This document shows, piece after piece, positions 1 through 5,656 of a stretch of 5,656 nucleotides of DNA. A program made the translations under genes and the position numbers. The first letter of the stretch is position 1, and the number at the start of each line of letters is the position of its first letter. The stretch comes from an uncultured Clostridium sp. (GTDB taxonomy: Bacteria; Bacillota; Clostridia; TANB77; CAG-508): positions 1 to 5,656 of the forward strand of contig CAMGAZ010000106.1 of the NCBI GenBank assembly GCA_946008205.1. Direction: 5' to 3'. The notes beneath the pieces were generated by a model. The model was not told where the DNA came from and did no database searches. It saw only the letters and a list, made by a program, of their open reading frames with translations.

Positions 1-1
1 A

Positions 2-823
2 GTTGAAGATAGCCCAGTAAAAGAGAAAGATATAGCAGTTATAGATTTTGAAGGGTTTGTTGATGGAAAAGCCTTTGAAGGTGGAAAAGCAGAAAATCAT
101 GAACTAGAAATAGGAAGTAAAACATTTATTCCAGGATTTGAAGACCAGATTATTGGAATGAAAAAAGATGAAGAAAGAGATGTAAAAGTAAAATTCCCAG
201 AAGACTATTTCTCTAAGGATTTAGCAGGAAAGGATGCAACATTCAAAGTTAAATTACATGAAATAAAAGAGAAAAAATTACCTGAACTAGACGATGAGTT
301 TGCTAAGGATGTATCTGAGTTCGATACACTAAAAGAATTAAAGGCAAGTATTAAAGAGAAAAAACAAAATCAAAATGATGATAGAGCAAAACACGAAACA
401 GAGAGTCTAGCTATTGAAGCAGTAGCAAATAACACGGAAATTGATATCCCATCAGGAATGATTGAAACAGAAATTGATGCAATGATTAGAGATTTAGAGC
501 AGCAATTATCATATCAAGGAATTAGCTTAGAACAATATTTACATATAATTAATAAAACTAAAGAAGAAATCGAAGATAACTACAAAGAGCAAGCAGAAAA
601 GAATGTAAAATCAAGATTAATACTAGAAGCAATAATTAATGCAGAAAAGCTAGAAGCTTCTGAAGACGAAGTTGCCGAAAAAGTTAAAGAAATGGCAACA
701 AGCTATGGAAAAAAAGAAGAAGAGCTAAATAAAAATGAAGCATTAAAGGAATATATTTCTAATAATATAAAAACAGAGAAAGCTATAGAATTAATAATTA
801 AAAATGCGAAAATAAAGAAATAG
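2..823 (+). CDS. tig: Trigger factor, C-terminal part (5' end outside window)
   Basis: Trigger factor is the ribosome-bound chaperone that meets nascent chains at the exit tunnel and has peptidyl-prolyl isomerase activity. The frame is open from base 2 to the TAG at 821-823, giving 273 visible residues. Family members are about 430 residues long, so roughly the first 150 (the ribosome-binding domain) lie outside the window; the ATG at 158 is internal. Visible residues about 8-93 form the FKBP-type isomerase domain, with VIDFEGFVDG, FEGGKAEN, FIPGFEDQIIGM and FPEDYF, followed by the linker motif LPELDDEFAKDVSEFDTL. Residues about 100-273 are the charged, helical C-terminal substrate-binding arms, ending in a short lysine-rich tail. 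It lies directly upstream of clpP-clpX, a widely conserved neighbourhood. I see no frameshift or missing segment. The family call is secure; only the N-terminus cannot be checked. Confidence 0.96.
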   Translation, partial: VEDSPVKEKDIAVIDFEGFVDGKAFEGGKAENHELEIGSKTFIPGFEDQIIGMKKDEERDVKVKFPEDYFSKDLAGKDATFKVKLHEIKEKKLPELDDEFAKDVSEFDTLKELKASIKEKKQNQNDDRAKHETESLAIEAVANNTEIDIPSGMIETEIDAMIRDLEQQLSYQGISLEQYLHIINKTKEEIEDNYKEQAEKNVKSRLILEAIINAEKLEASEDEVAEKVKEMATSYGKKEEELNKNEALKEYISNNIKTEKAIELIIKNAKIKK

Positions 824-827
824 AAAA

Positions 828-891
828 CGAAATAGTTAGGGGGGATTATTTATATATTATATAAATATTATTAGGCTCACTAACTATTTTG
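828..891 (+). terminator. Two-tier hairpin between tig and clpP; possible terminator or attenuating structure
   Basis: Bases 830-839 (AAATAGTTAG) are the exact reverse complement of 880-889 (CTAACTATTT). The stem extends by a G-T pair (829/890) and a C-G pair (828/891), giving 12 pairs. Inside its 40-base loop, 847-855 pairs with 859-867 to make a second, all-A/T stem of 9 pairs closed by the trinucleotide ATT. A run of six G (839-844) sits at the inner foot of the left arm. The right arm ends in TTTT and is followed by GAATTTT, an interrupted T-tract rather than a clean one. It may end or attenuate tig transcription before clpP, or protect an mRNA end. That it is a structure is well supported; its role is inferred. 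Confidence 0.42.
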
Positions 892-943
892 AATTTTATG
901 GTAAATTAATATTCAATAGATAAAATGAGGAGGAAATAAAATC

Positions 944-1549
944 ATGTTTGAAAAAGATAGTTTAGTACCATATGTCATAGAGCAATCAGCTAGAGGAGAA
1001 AGATCATATGATATTTTTTCAAGATTGCTAAAAGACAGAATTATATTTTTAGGTGAGGAAGTAAACGCAACATCTGCAGGATTAGTTGTTGCACAGTTAT
1101 TATTCCTTGAATCAGAAGATCCAGATAAGGAAATAGACTTATACATAAACACACCAGGAGGATCAATTACAGATGGTATGGCAATTGTTGATACAATGAA
1201 TTATATAAAATGTCCTGTATCAACAATATGTGTTGGAATGGCTGCAAGTATGGGCTCTGTACTACTATGTTCAGGAGAAAAAGGAAAGAGATTTGCTACT
1301 CCAAATTCAGAGATACTAATACATCAACCATTGATTGGAGGAGGTGGACTTTCAGGGCAAACAACCGAAATTAAAATACATGCCGATCATATGGTGAAGA
1401 CAAGAGAAAAATTAAATAAAATATTAAGCGATAGAACTGGCCAACCAATAGAGGTTATAAATAGAGATACTGAGAGAGACCATTATATGACAGCACAAGA
1501 AGCATTAGAATATGGATTGATTGACGGAATTATGGAAAAAAGAAAATAG
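944..1549 (+). CDS. clpP: ATP-dependent Clp protease proteolytic subunit ClpP
   Basis: ClpP is the cytosolic serine peptidase whose two stacked heptameric rings degrade proteins fed in by an AAA+ unfoldase, here ClpX. The 201-residue length is usual. The start is the ATG at 944, ten bases after a perfect AGGAGG (928-933). The N-terminus VPYVIEQSARGERSYDIFSRLLKD matches the family axial-loop and first-helix region with about four extra leading residues. The catalytic triad can be assigned: Ser102 in GMAASMG, His127 in ILIHQPL and Asp179 in RDTERD. The oxyanion motif TPGGSITDG is at 70-78, and the C-terminus has the typical EALEYGLIDGI. The loop after His127 (IGGGGLSGQ) is about three residues longer than in the Bacillus and Staphylococcus proteins as I recall them; it lies in the handle region that lines the chamber. 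The gene is 42 bases upstream of clpX and probably co-transcribed. I see no CIRCE or CtsR operator upstream. Confidence 0.98.
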   Translation: MFEKDSLVPYVIEQSARGERSYDIFSRLLKDRIIFLGEEVNATSAGLVVAQLLFLESEDPDKEIDLYINTPGGSITDGMAIVDTMNYIKCPVSTICVGMAASMGSVLLCSGEKGKRFATPNSEILIHQPLIGGGGLSGQTTEIKIHADHMVKTREKLNKILSDRTGQPIEVINRDTERDHYMTAQEALEYGLIDGIMEKRK

Positions 1550-1591
1550 AAAGTAAACTTAAGACTATAAAATTAAAAAGGAGATTTATTA

Positions 1592-2908
1592 ATGCCAAAA
1601 GGAGATAAAGATAAGACTATAAGATGTTCTTTTTGTGGTAAAACGCAAGAAGAAGTAGAAAGAATTATAGCTGGACCAGGGGTATATATTTGTGATGAAT
1701 GCATAAAAGTCTGCACTAATATTATAGACAATGACTTATATGAAGATAGTGAAATAACATATGAGAAAGAATCTTCAACAGATTTGCCAAAACCAGAAGA
1801 AATAAAAAATATCTTAGATGAATATGTAATTGGTCAAGATGCAGCAAAGAAAACGTTATCTGTTGCAGTGTATAATCACTATAAAAGAATTAATAATGCA
1901 AAAAATGAAGAAAAAGACGACGTCGAGATACAAAAAAGTAATATACTATTATTAGGACCAACAGGATGTGGAAAGACACTACTAGCTCAGACTCTTGCAA
2001 GAATACTAAAGGTGCCATTTGCAATTGCAGATGCAACAACTTTAACCGAAGCAGGATATGTTGGGGAAGATGTAGAAAACATATTACTAAAATTAATTCA
2101 AGCAGCAGATTATGATGTAGAGAAAGCTGAAAAAGGAATTATATATATCGATGAAATTGATAAGATATCAAGAAAGTCAGAAAATCCATCTATAACTAGA
2201 GATGTGAGTGGAGAAGGGGTTCAACAAGCATTATTAAAAATTGTAGAAGGCACAGTTGCATCCGTTCCACCACAAGGAGGAAGGAAACATCCTCATCAAG
2301 AGTTTATTCAAATCAATACTCAAAATATACTATTCATATGTGGAGGAGCTTTTGATGGACTAGAAAAGATTATTAAGGACAGAGTAGACAAAAAAACAAT
2401 GGGATTTGGGGCAGATATCAAGAGCAGTAAAGAGATGAATAAATATGATGTATTTGAATCTTTATTACCACAGGATTTATTAAAGTTTGGTTTAATTCCA
2501 GAATTTGTAGGAAGATTACCAGTAGTAACAACATTAAAAGAATTAGATAGGGAAGCCTTAATAAAAATAATGACAGAGCCAAAGAATTCATTAGTAAAAC
2601 AATATAAAAAGTTATTCAAATATGATAATGTTGAATTGGAATTCGAACAAGAGGCACTAAATGCGGTAGTAGATAAGGCTATCGAGAGAAAAACGGGTGC
2701 AAGAGGATTAAGAGCGATTTTAGAAGATATAATGAGAGACATCATGTTTGAAATACCATCAAATCCCAAAATTGAGAAATGTATAATAACAAGAGCAACA
2801 GTAGAAAAAGGTGAAGGACCTAAATTGATGATAAATAACAATAGAGAAACCCCTAAAAAAGTTAAAACAAAGAGGTCAACAACAACTAAAAAGACAGGAA
2901 CAGCATAG
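1592..2908 (+). CDS. clpX: ATP-dependent Clp protease ATP-binding subunit ClpX
   Basis: ClpX is the cytosolic hexameric AAA+ unfoldase that recognises tagged or damaged proteins, threads them through its pore and passes them to ClpP. It has 438 residues, a normal length. The N-terminal zinc-binding domain has Cys12, Cys15, Cys34 and Cys37. The AAA+ core has Walker A GPTGCGKT (122-129, Lys128), pore-loop-1 GYVGED (155-160), Walker B IIYIDEID (183-190, Asp187 and Glu188), the RDVSGEGVQQALLK pore-2 region, the RKHPHQ loop (231-236), an arginine-finger segment IPEFVGRLP (Arg308) and sensor 2 GARGLR (369-374, Arg371). The ClpP-docking loop reads MGF (270-272) where the textbook motif is IGF, a conservative change that keeps the Phe. 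The last 18 or so residues are a basic Lys/Thr-rich tail. The start has AAAGGAG (1577-1583) eight bases upstream. Position after clpP fits co-expression with its protease partner. Confidence 0.98.
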   Translation: MPKGDKDKTIRCSFCGKTQEEVERIIAGPGVYICDECIKVCTNIIDNDLYEDSEITYEKESSTDLPKPEEIKNILDEYVIGQDAAKKTLSVAVYNHYKRINNAKNEEKDDVEIQKSNILLLGPTGCGKTLLAQTLARILKVPFAIADATTLTEAGYVGEDVENILLKLIQAADYDVEKAEKGIIYIDEIDKISRKSENPSITRDVSGEGVQQALLKIVEGTVASVPPQGGRKHPHQEFIQINTQNILFICGGAFDGLEKIIKDRVDKKTMGFGADIKSSKEMNKYDVFESLLPQDLLKFGLIPEFVGRLPVVTTLKELDREALIKIMTEPKNSLVKQYKKLFKYDNVELEFEQEALNAVVDKAIERKTGARGLRAILEDIMRDIMFEIPSNPKIEKCIITRATVEKGEGPKLMINNNRETPKKVKTKRSTTTKKTGTA

Positions 2909-2943
2909 AAGTATAGATAAAAAAGAGATAGTATGTATATAAG

Positions 2944-2969
2944 TTGATAGATAAGAAGGAATATATAAT
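2944..2969 (+). promoter_or_regulatory. Possible weak promoter for the 3027 gene
   Basis: TTGATA (2944-2949) resembles a -35 box at five of six bases, and TATAAT (2964-2969) is a perfect -10 match. The spacer is only 14 bases, well below the usual 16-18, and the -10 lies inside the hairpin arm. In a sequence this AT-rich, chance matches are common. I list it because the 118-base gap after clpX could allow separate transcription of the next gene, but confidence is low. Confidence 0.2.
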
Positions 2970-2990
2970 TTATATACTCCTTCTATCTGT
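2946..2990 (+). terminator. Long imperfect hairpin after clpX; possible terminator or 3'-end structure
   Basis: Bases 2949-2960 (AGATAAGAAGGA) pair with 2978-2988 (TCCTTCTATCT) over 11 pairs with one bulged A. After one A-C mismatch, 2962-2967 pairs with 2971-2976, closing on the trinucleotide ATT. Weak A-T and T-G pairs may extend the foot. The position, 38 bases past the clpX stop, is where a terminator for the tig-clp block would be expected. However, the right arm is followed by GTATTAAATG with no T-tract, so it is not a textbook intrinsic terminator; it may instead be a processing or stability element. The near-palindrome also contains TATAAT, so a role as DNA cannot be excluded. Confidence 0.4.
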
Positions 2991-3026
2991 ATTAAATGTG
3001 GAAATTTAAAGAGAACGGAGTAACAT

Positions 3027-4235
3027 ATGAATAGTAAAAAAGTAAAAAATATAGTATCGAATTTATTTGCAATTATAATTCTATTGATAGCACTTGTTAT
3101 ATATAGAAAATATGATTACAATTTTTATATAAAGGGTATATCGGAAAAAGGAAAGACAGTATTTTCAAGAGATTCCGTAGAGAAATACTCGAAAGAAAGA
3201 AGTTATAAAATTGAAAATAAAATCTCAAATGATGCTATGTTTTATAAAGAAATTAATGTAATACCAAATACTCCATATAAAGTAACATGCATGATAAAAA
3301 CAAAAGATGTCATAGGAGACCAAGAAATTCCAACAGCAGGAGCACAAATATGCTTAAACGGAACAGAAGAGCATTCTAAAGTACTTCAAGGGGATAATGA
3401 TTGGACTAAAATTGAATTTTATTTTAATTCAAAATGTAATGATAAAGTAGAAATTGGGTTCAGACTTGGTGGAAACATGCAGAACGCATCAGGAACAGCA
3501 TGGTTTTCCGATCTGAAGTTAGAAGAAGGAGCTCCAAACGATAGCACCGTTTGGAATTTTGGATGTTTTATACTAGATTACGTAGATGTTGAAATTAATG
3601 GGGAAGAAAAGAACTATGCTACAACAAGTCAAGAAAAAGAAATTGTACGTTTGAATATGAAGAGGTTGGAAAGTTCTATAAAGCAAATGTCAAACAATCA
3701 GATGAGTATTAATTATGAAATTATGGAAATAGAAGAACCTTTAACAACATTATCATTCGATGAAGAAAATGGATACTATATAAGCGAAAAAGATGCATAC
3801 AAACTAATAGAACCATATGTTCAAGAGAAAGAATATGACCACGTTTTTGTTTGCACTAATTTACCACTAGAAAGCAAATTAACTAAGAATAAAGATATTT
3901 GTGAATGGGTAGGACTTGGTAATATGATGTATGTCGGAAAGGGATTCTCAAACATAAGAATTATGCAAGATGAATATACATATTCAAATGTAAATACTTT
4001 TCCAGAAGAGGTTTTTTTACATGAATTTTTGCATACTTTAGAAAGAAATTCAAAAGAGTATGGGTACGAAGTTCCAGCGTTACATGATTATGAAAAATAT
4101 AATTACTCAGATGACAGATATGATGGGCTAAGAAAATGGTATATAGCCTATATGAATGGAATGATAAAAACCAATTCTCGGGTATATTGGACTACCAGCA
4201 GAAATATATTATATGAAACCAGCAAAATCAACTGA
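3027..4235 (+). CDS. Putative membrane-anchored jelly-roll / HExxH metallopeptidase-like protein, frameshifted near its 3' end
   Basis: I do not recognise this as a named family. The open frame gives 402 residues, starting at an ATG six bases after GGAG (3017-3020). A short basic N-terminus (MNSKKVKN) precedes one hydrophobic segment (about residues 10-26) with no lipobox, which suggests a signal anchor with the rest outside the membrane. Residues about 60-168 read like a beta-sandwich of the carbohydrate-binding-module type: NTPYKVTCMIKT, a DWTKIEFYF strand, VEIGFRLGG and the closing GTAWFSDLKLEEG. After a linker (about 180-260), residues 271-384 look like a zincin: VFLHEFLHTLE has His332, Glu333 and His336, and downstream ALHDYE (His353, Asp354, Glu356) or Glu339 could supply a third ligand, which I cannot assign. 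The last 18 residues (385-402) appear to be out-of-frame sequence: one extra base near 4176-4179 diverts the protein from a natural 451-residue product. Peptidase activity is inferred from HExxH only. Confidence 0.75.
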   Translation: MNSKKVKNIVSNLFAIIILLIALVIYRKYDYNFYIKGISEKGKTVFSRDSVEKYSKERSYKIENKISNDAMFYKEINVIPNTPYKVTCMIKTKDVIGDQEIPTAGAQICLNGTEEHSKVLQGDNDWTKIEFYFNSKCNDKVEIGFRLGGNMQNASGTAWFSDLKLEEGAPNDSTVWNFGCFILDYVDVEINGEEKNYATTSQEKEIVRLNMKRLESSIKQMSNNQMSINYEIMEIEEPLTTLSFDEENGYYISEKDAYKLIEPYVQEKEYDHVFVCTNLPLESKLTKNKDICEWVGLGNMMYVGKGFSNIRIMQDEYTYSNVNTFPEEVFLHEFLHTLERNSKEYGYEVPALHDYEKYNYSDDRYDGLRKWYIAYMNGMIKTNSRVYWTTSRNILYETSKIN

Positions 4236-4383
4236 TTTTATATATTCAAACCAATTGGACAAGCTAGATGAACCAAAGAATATTATAGAAGGAATAAATA
4301 GCGTTATATATAAAATAAAAAGGTTATTTGTAACCAAAACATCAGATTTTAATATTGTAACATCAGAAGGAGTATCGGAGTAA
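4168..4383 (+). pseudogene. Displaced C-terminal remainder of the 3027 gene in the +1 frame
   Basis: This frame is open from 4168 to the TAA at 4381-4383. From GGG at 4180 it encodes 67 residues that begin GYIGLPAEIYYMKPAKSTDF and end VTSEGVSE. The upstream frame reads NGMIKTNS to 4178; omitting one base of TCTC (4176-4179) gives a smooth NGMIKTNS-GYIGLPAEIYY junction. The residue mix looks coded, and the stop falls one base before queA, as expected for the true gene end. It has no ATG with a convincing ribosome binding site of its own: the Met codon at 4213 has only AT-rich sequence before it. I infer it is the lost C-terminus of the same gene, not a separate gene. Confidence 0.75.
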
Positions 4384-4384
4384 A
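4365..4384 (+). promoter_or_regulatory. Double ribosome binding site of queA overlapping the natural end of the upstream gene
   Basis: Two Shine-Dalgarno-like sites precede the queA ATG: AGAAGGAG (4365-4372), 12 bases away, and CGGAG (4376-4380), 4 bases away. Both lie within the last codons of the displaced upstream frame, whose TAA (4381-4383) directly follows the second GGAG. This layout suggests translational coupling between the full-length upstream gene and queA. The early stop at 4235 would end translation about 150 bases short of it. Confidence 0.6.
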
Positions 4385-5407
4385 ATGGAATTATCTGAAT
4401 TTAATTATTATTTACCAGAGGAATTGATAGCACAAACCCCAATAGATAAAAGAGATGAGTCGAGATTAATGGTACTTGACAGAAAGACAGGAGAAATAGA
4501 ACATAAAGTCTTTAAAGATATAATAGATTACTTAAGACCAGGAGACTGCCTTGTTAGAAACAATACAAAAGTAATTCCTGCAAGACTATATGGGAAAAAG
4601 GATACTGGAGCCAATGTTGAATTCGTATTGTTGAAAAATTTAGAAGGCGATATTTGGGAGGCTATGGTAAGACCAGGCAACAAGTTACATAAAGGAGCGA
4701 AAGTTATATTTGGAAAGGGAATATTACAAGCTGAAATCTTAGAGACATTGCAAGATGGAACAAGGAAAGTTAAATTCACATATGAAGGAATATTCAATGA
4801 AATATTAGACCAAATCGGACTAATGCCGTTACCACCATATATACATGAAAGCTTAAAAGATAATGATAGATATCAAACTGTATATGCAAAATATGAGGGG
4901 TCAGCAGCAGCACCGACTGCGGGACTTCACTTTACAAAGGAACTCTTGAATGAAATCGAGAAGAAAGGAATACAGATTGCAAATGTAACTTTACATGTTG
5001 GGATTGGAACTTTTAGACCAGTTAAAGAGAAAAACATAGAAGACCATCATATGCATACAGAGCATTACTACATAAAGAAGGAAGATGCAGAGAAGATAAA
5101 TTCAGCAAAATTGTCAGGAAATAGAGTTATTGCTGTAGGTACAACTTCTTGTAGAACGCTAGAAACTGTTGCAGATGATAAAGGTTTAGTAAAAGAGTGT
5201 GAAGGTGATACAGGTATATATATATATCCAGGATATAAATTTAAATGTTTAGATGGTTTAATTACAAACTTTCATCTACCAGAGTCTACACTGTTAATGT
5301 TAGTATCTGCATTAGCAGGCAAAGATCACATAATGAAAGCATATGAAGAAGCTGTAAAAGAAAAATATAGATTTTTTAGTTTTGGAGATGCTATGTTTAT
5401 AAAATAA
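4385..5407 (+). CDS. queA: S-adenosylmethionine:tRNA ribosyltransferase-isomerase QueA
   Basis: QueA transfers and rearranges the ribosyl group of S-adenosylmethionine onto 7-aminomethyl-7-deazaguanine (preQ1) at position 34 of tRNA, making epoxyqueuosine in the cytosol. The 340-residue length is typical. The N-terminus has the family signature FNYYLPEELIAQTPIDKRD, followed by NNTKVIPARL (59-68). Further family blocks are GSAAAPTAGLHFT (172-184), LHVGIGTFRPV (203-213), HMHTEHYYI (222-230), VGTTSCRTLE (251-260), LITNFHLPESTLLMLVSAL (292-310) and YRFFSFGDAM (328-337). All are in normal order with no gaps. The start is fixed by the conserved N-terminal block, which begins within a few residues of the ATG. 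tgt follows after 23 bases, so the two consecutive queuosine steps are probably one transcript. Confidence 0.98.
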   Translation: MELSEFNYYLPEELIAQTPIDKRDESRLMVLDRKTGEIEHKVFKDIIDYLRPGDCLVRNNTKVIPARLYGKKDTGANVEFVLLKNLEGDIWEAMVRPGNKLHKGAKVIFGKGILQAEILETLQDGTRKVKFTYEGIFNEILDQIGLMPLPPYIHESLKDNDRYQTVYAKYEGSAAAPTAGLHFTKELLNEIEKKGIQIANVTLHVGIGTFRPVKEKNIEDHHMHTEHYYIKKEDAEKINSAKLSGNRVIAVGTTSCRTLETVADDKGLVKECEGDTGIYIYPGYKFKCLDGLITNFHLPESTLLMLVSALAGKDHIMKAYEEAVKEKYRFFSFGDAMFIK

Positions 5408-5430
5408 TAAGACTAGTAAAAGGAGTAAAA

Positions 5431-5656
5431 ATGAATCAAGCAATAACATATGAACTATTACATCAAGATAAAAATTCAGGGGCAAGAAGGGGCGTTGTTC
5501 ACACACCTCATGGAGATATACAAACACCAGTGTTCATGCCGGTAGGAACACAAGCAACTGTTAAATCGATGACTCCAGAAGAATTAAAAGAAATTGGTGC
5601 ACAAATAATTTTATCAAACACATACCACTTGTATTTAAGACCGGGTGAAGATATAG
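5431..5656 (+). CDS. tgt: Queuine/preQ1 tRNA-guanine transglycosylase, N-terminal part (3' end outside window)
   Basis: Bacterial Tgt exchanges the guanine at position 34 of tRNAs with GUN anticodons for preQ1, supplying the substrate for QueA. Only the first 75 codons plus one base are visible; the full enzyme is about 370-380 residues, so the catalytic aspartates and the zinc site lie beyond the right edge. The visible part carries the family N-terminal blocks: ITYELL, SGARRGVVHTPHGDIQTPVF, MPVGTQATVKSMTPEEL, and IILSNTYHLYLRPGEDI. The ATG at 5431 sits five bases after AAAAGGAG (5418-5425), and the protein starts where homologues do. It is probably co-transcribed with queA, the usual arrangement in bacteria. 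Confidence 0.96.
   Translation, partial: MNQAITYELLHQDKNSGARRGVVHTPHGDIQTPVFMPVGTQATVKSMTPEELKEIGAQIILSNTYHLYLRPGEDI

Noticed and set aside
889..917. Possible clpP promoter (TTGAAT, 17 bases, TTCAAT)
   Set aside because: Each box matches only four of six consensus bases, expected by chance in DNA this AT-rich, and the -35 overlaps the hairpin foot.
824..943. CIRCE or CtsR heat-shock operator upstream of clpP
   Set aside because: I looked for TTAGCACTC/GAGTGCTAA and for tandem GGTCAAA-type heptads and found neither.
913..1152. Minus-strand open frame opposite clpP
   Set aside because: It lies opposite the well-supported clpP gene and its upstream gap, and its product resembles no family and has no good ribosome binding site.
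2397..2408. ClpX docking loop MGF instead of IGF
   Set aside because: Conservative substitution at the first position with Gly and Phe retained; I expect normal ClpP binding.
2320..2841. Long minus-strand open frame (173 codons) opposite clpX
   Set aside because: The Ser/Asn/Phe/Ile-rich product is the typical mirror of an AT-rich coding strand; clpX on the other strand is certain.
4528..4797. Minus-strand open frame opposite queA
   Set aside because: It lies wholly inside queA, whose conserved motifs are on the + strand.
5214..5230. Short TA dinucleotide run inside queA
   Set aside because: It encodes the normal GIYIYPGY segment of QueA; it is codon choice in an AT-rich genome, not a functional repeat.
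5312..5527. Minus-strand open frame across the queA-tgt junction, hydrophobic product
   Set aside because: It overlaps two confirmed genes, and the Leu/Phe runs are just the complement of A/G-rich coding and ribosome-binding sequence.
1..5656. CRISPR array, insertion sequence, tRNA or rRNA gene, attachment site
   Set aside because: I saw no spaced direct repeats, transposase-like frames, terminal inverted repeats or tRNA cloverleaf sequence in the gaps.

Overview
The window is a compact, single-direction stretch of an AT-rich genome. Strong AAAGGAG or AGGAGG ribosome binding sites, A/T-ending codons, AGA as the main arginine codon and the tig-clpP-clpX and queA-tgt neighbourhoods all suggest a low-GC Firmicute, most likely a clostridial lineage. 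That placement is inferred from gene style, not from a database search.

Layout, all on the + strand: (1) the C-terminal two thirds of trigger factor (tig), cut by the left edge; (2) a 120-base gap with a long two-tier hairpin; (3) clpP; (4) clpX, 42 bases later; (5) a 118-base gap with a second hairpin; (6) an unrecognised gene for a membrane-anchored, probably extracytoplasmic protein with a jelly-roll (carbohydrate-binding-module-like) region followed by an HExxH metallopeptidase-like region; (7) queA; (8) the first 75 codons of tgt, cut by the right edge. No stretch longer than about 120 bases lacks coding sequence, except the 149 bases between the stop of gene 6 at 4235 and queA, and those are explained below.

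The first three genes form a protein quality-control block: ribosome-associated folding (trigger factor) and ATP-driven unfolding and degradation (ClpX with ClpP). The last two are consecutive enzymes of queuosine tRNA modification: Tgt inserts preQ1 at position 34 and QueA converts it to epoxyqueuosine. Both groups are ordinary, and the catalytic motifs checked are intact.

The notable part is gene 6. Its reading frame stops at 4235, but the next frame carries 67 more sensible codons, ending in a TAA at 4381-4383 one base before the queA ATG. Skipping one base near 4176-4179 joins the frames into a 451-residue protein whose end overlaps the queA ribosome binding site. So the gene carries a frameshift: a true mutation, a sequencing or assembly error, or, less likely, recoding at the sequence TCT-CGG-G. 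I do not see a new multi-gene defence or mobile system here. The lineage-specific surface peptidase-like protein between clpX and queA, with its frameshift, is the best candidate for something undescribed.
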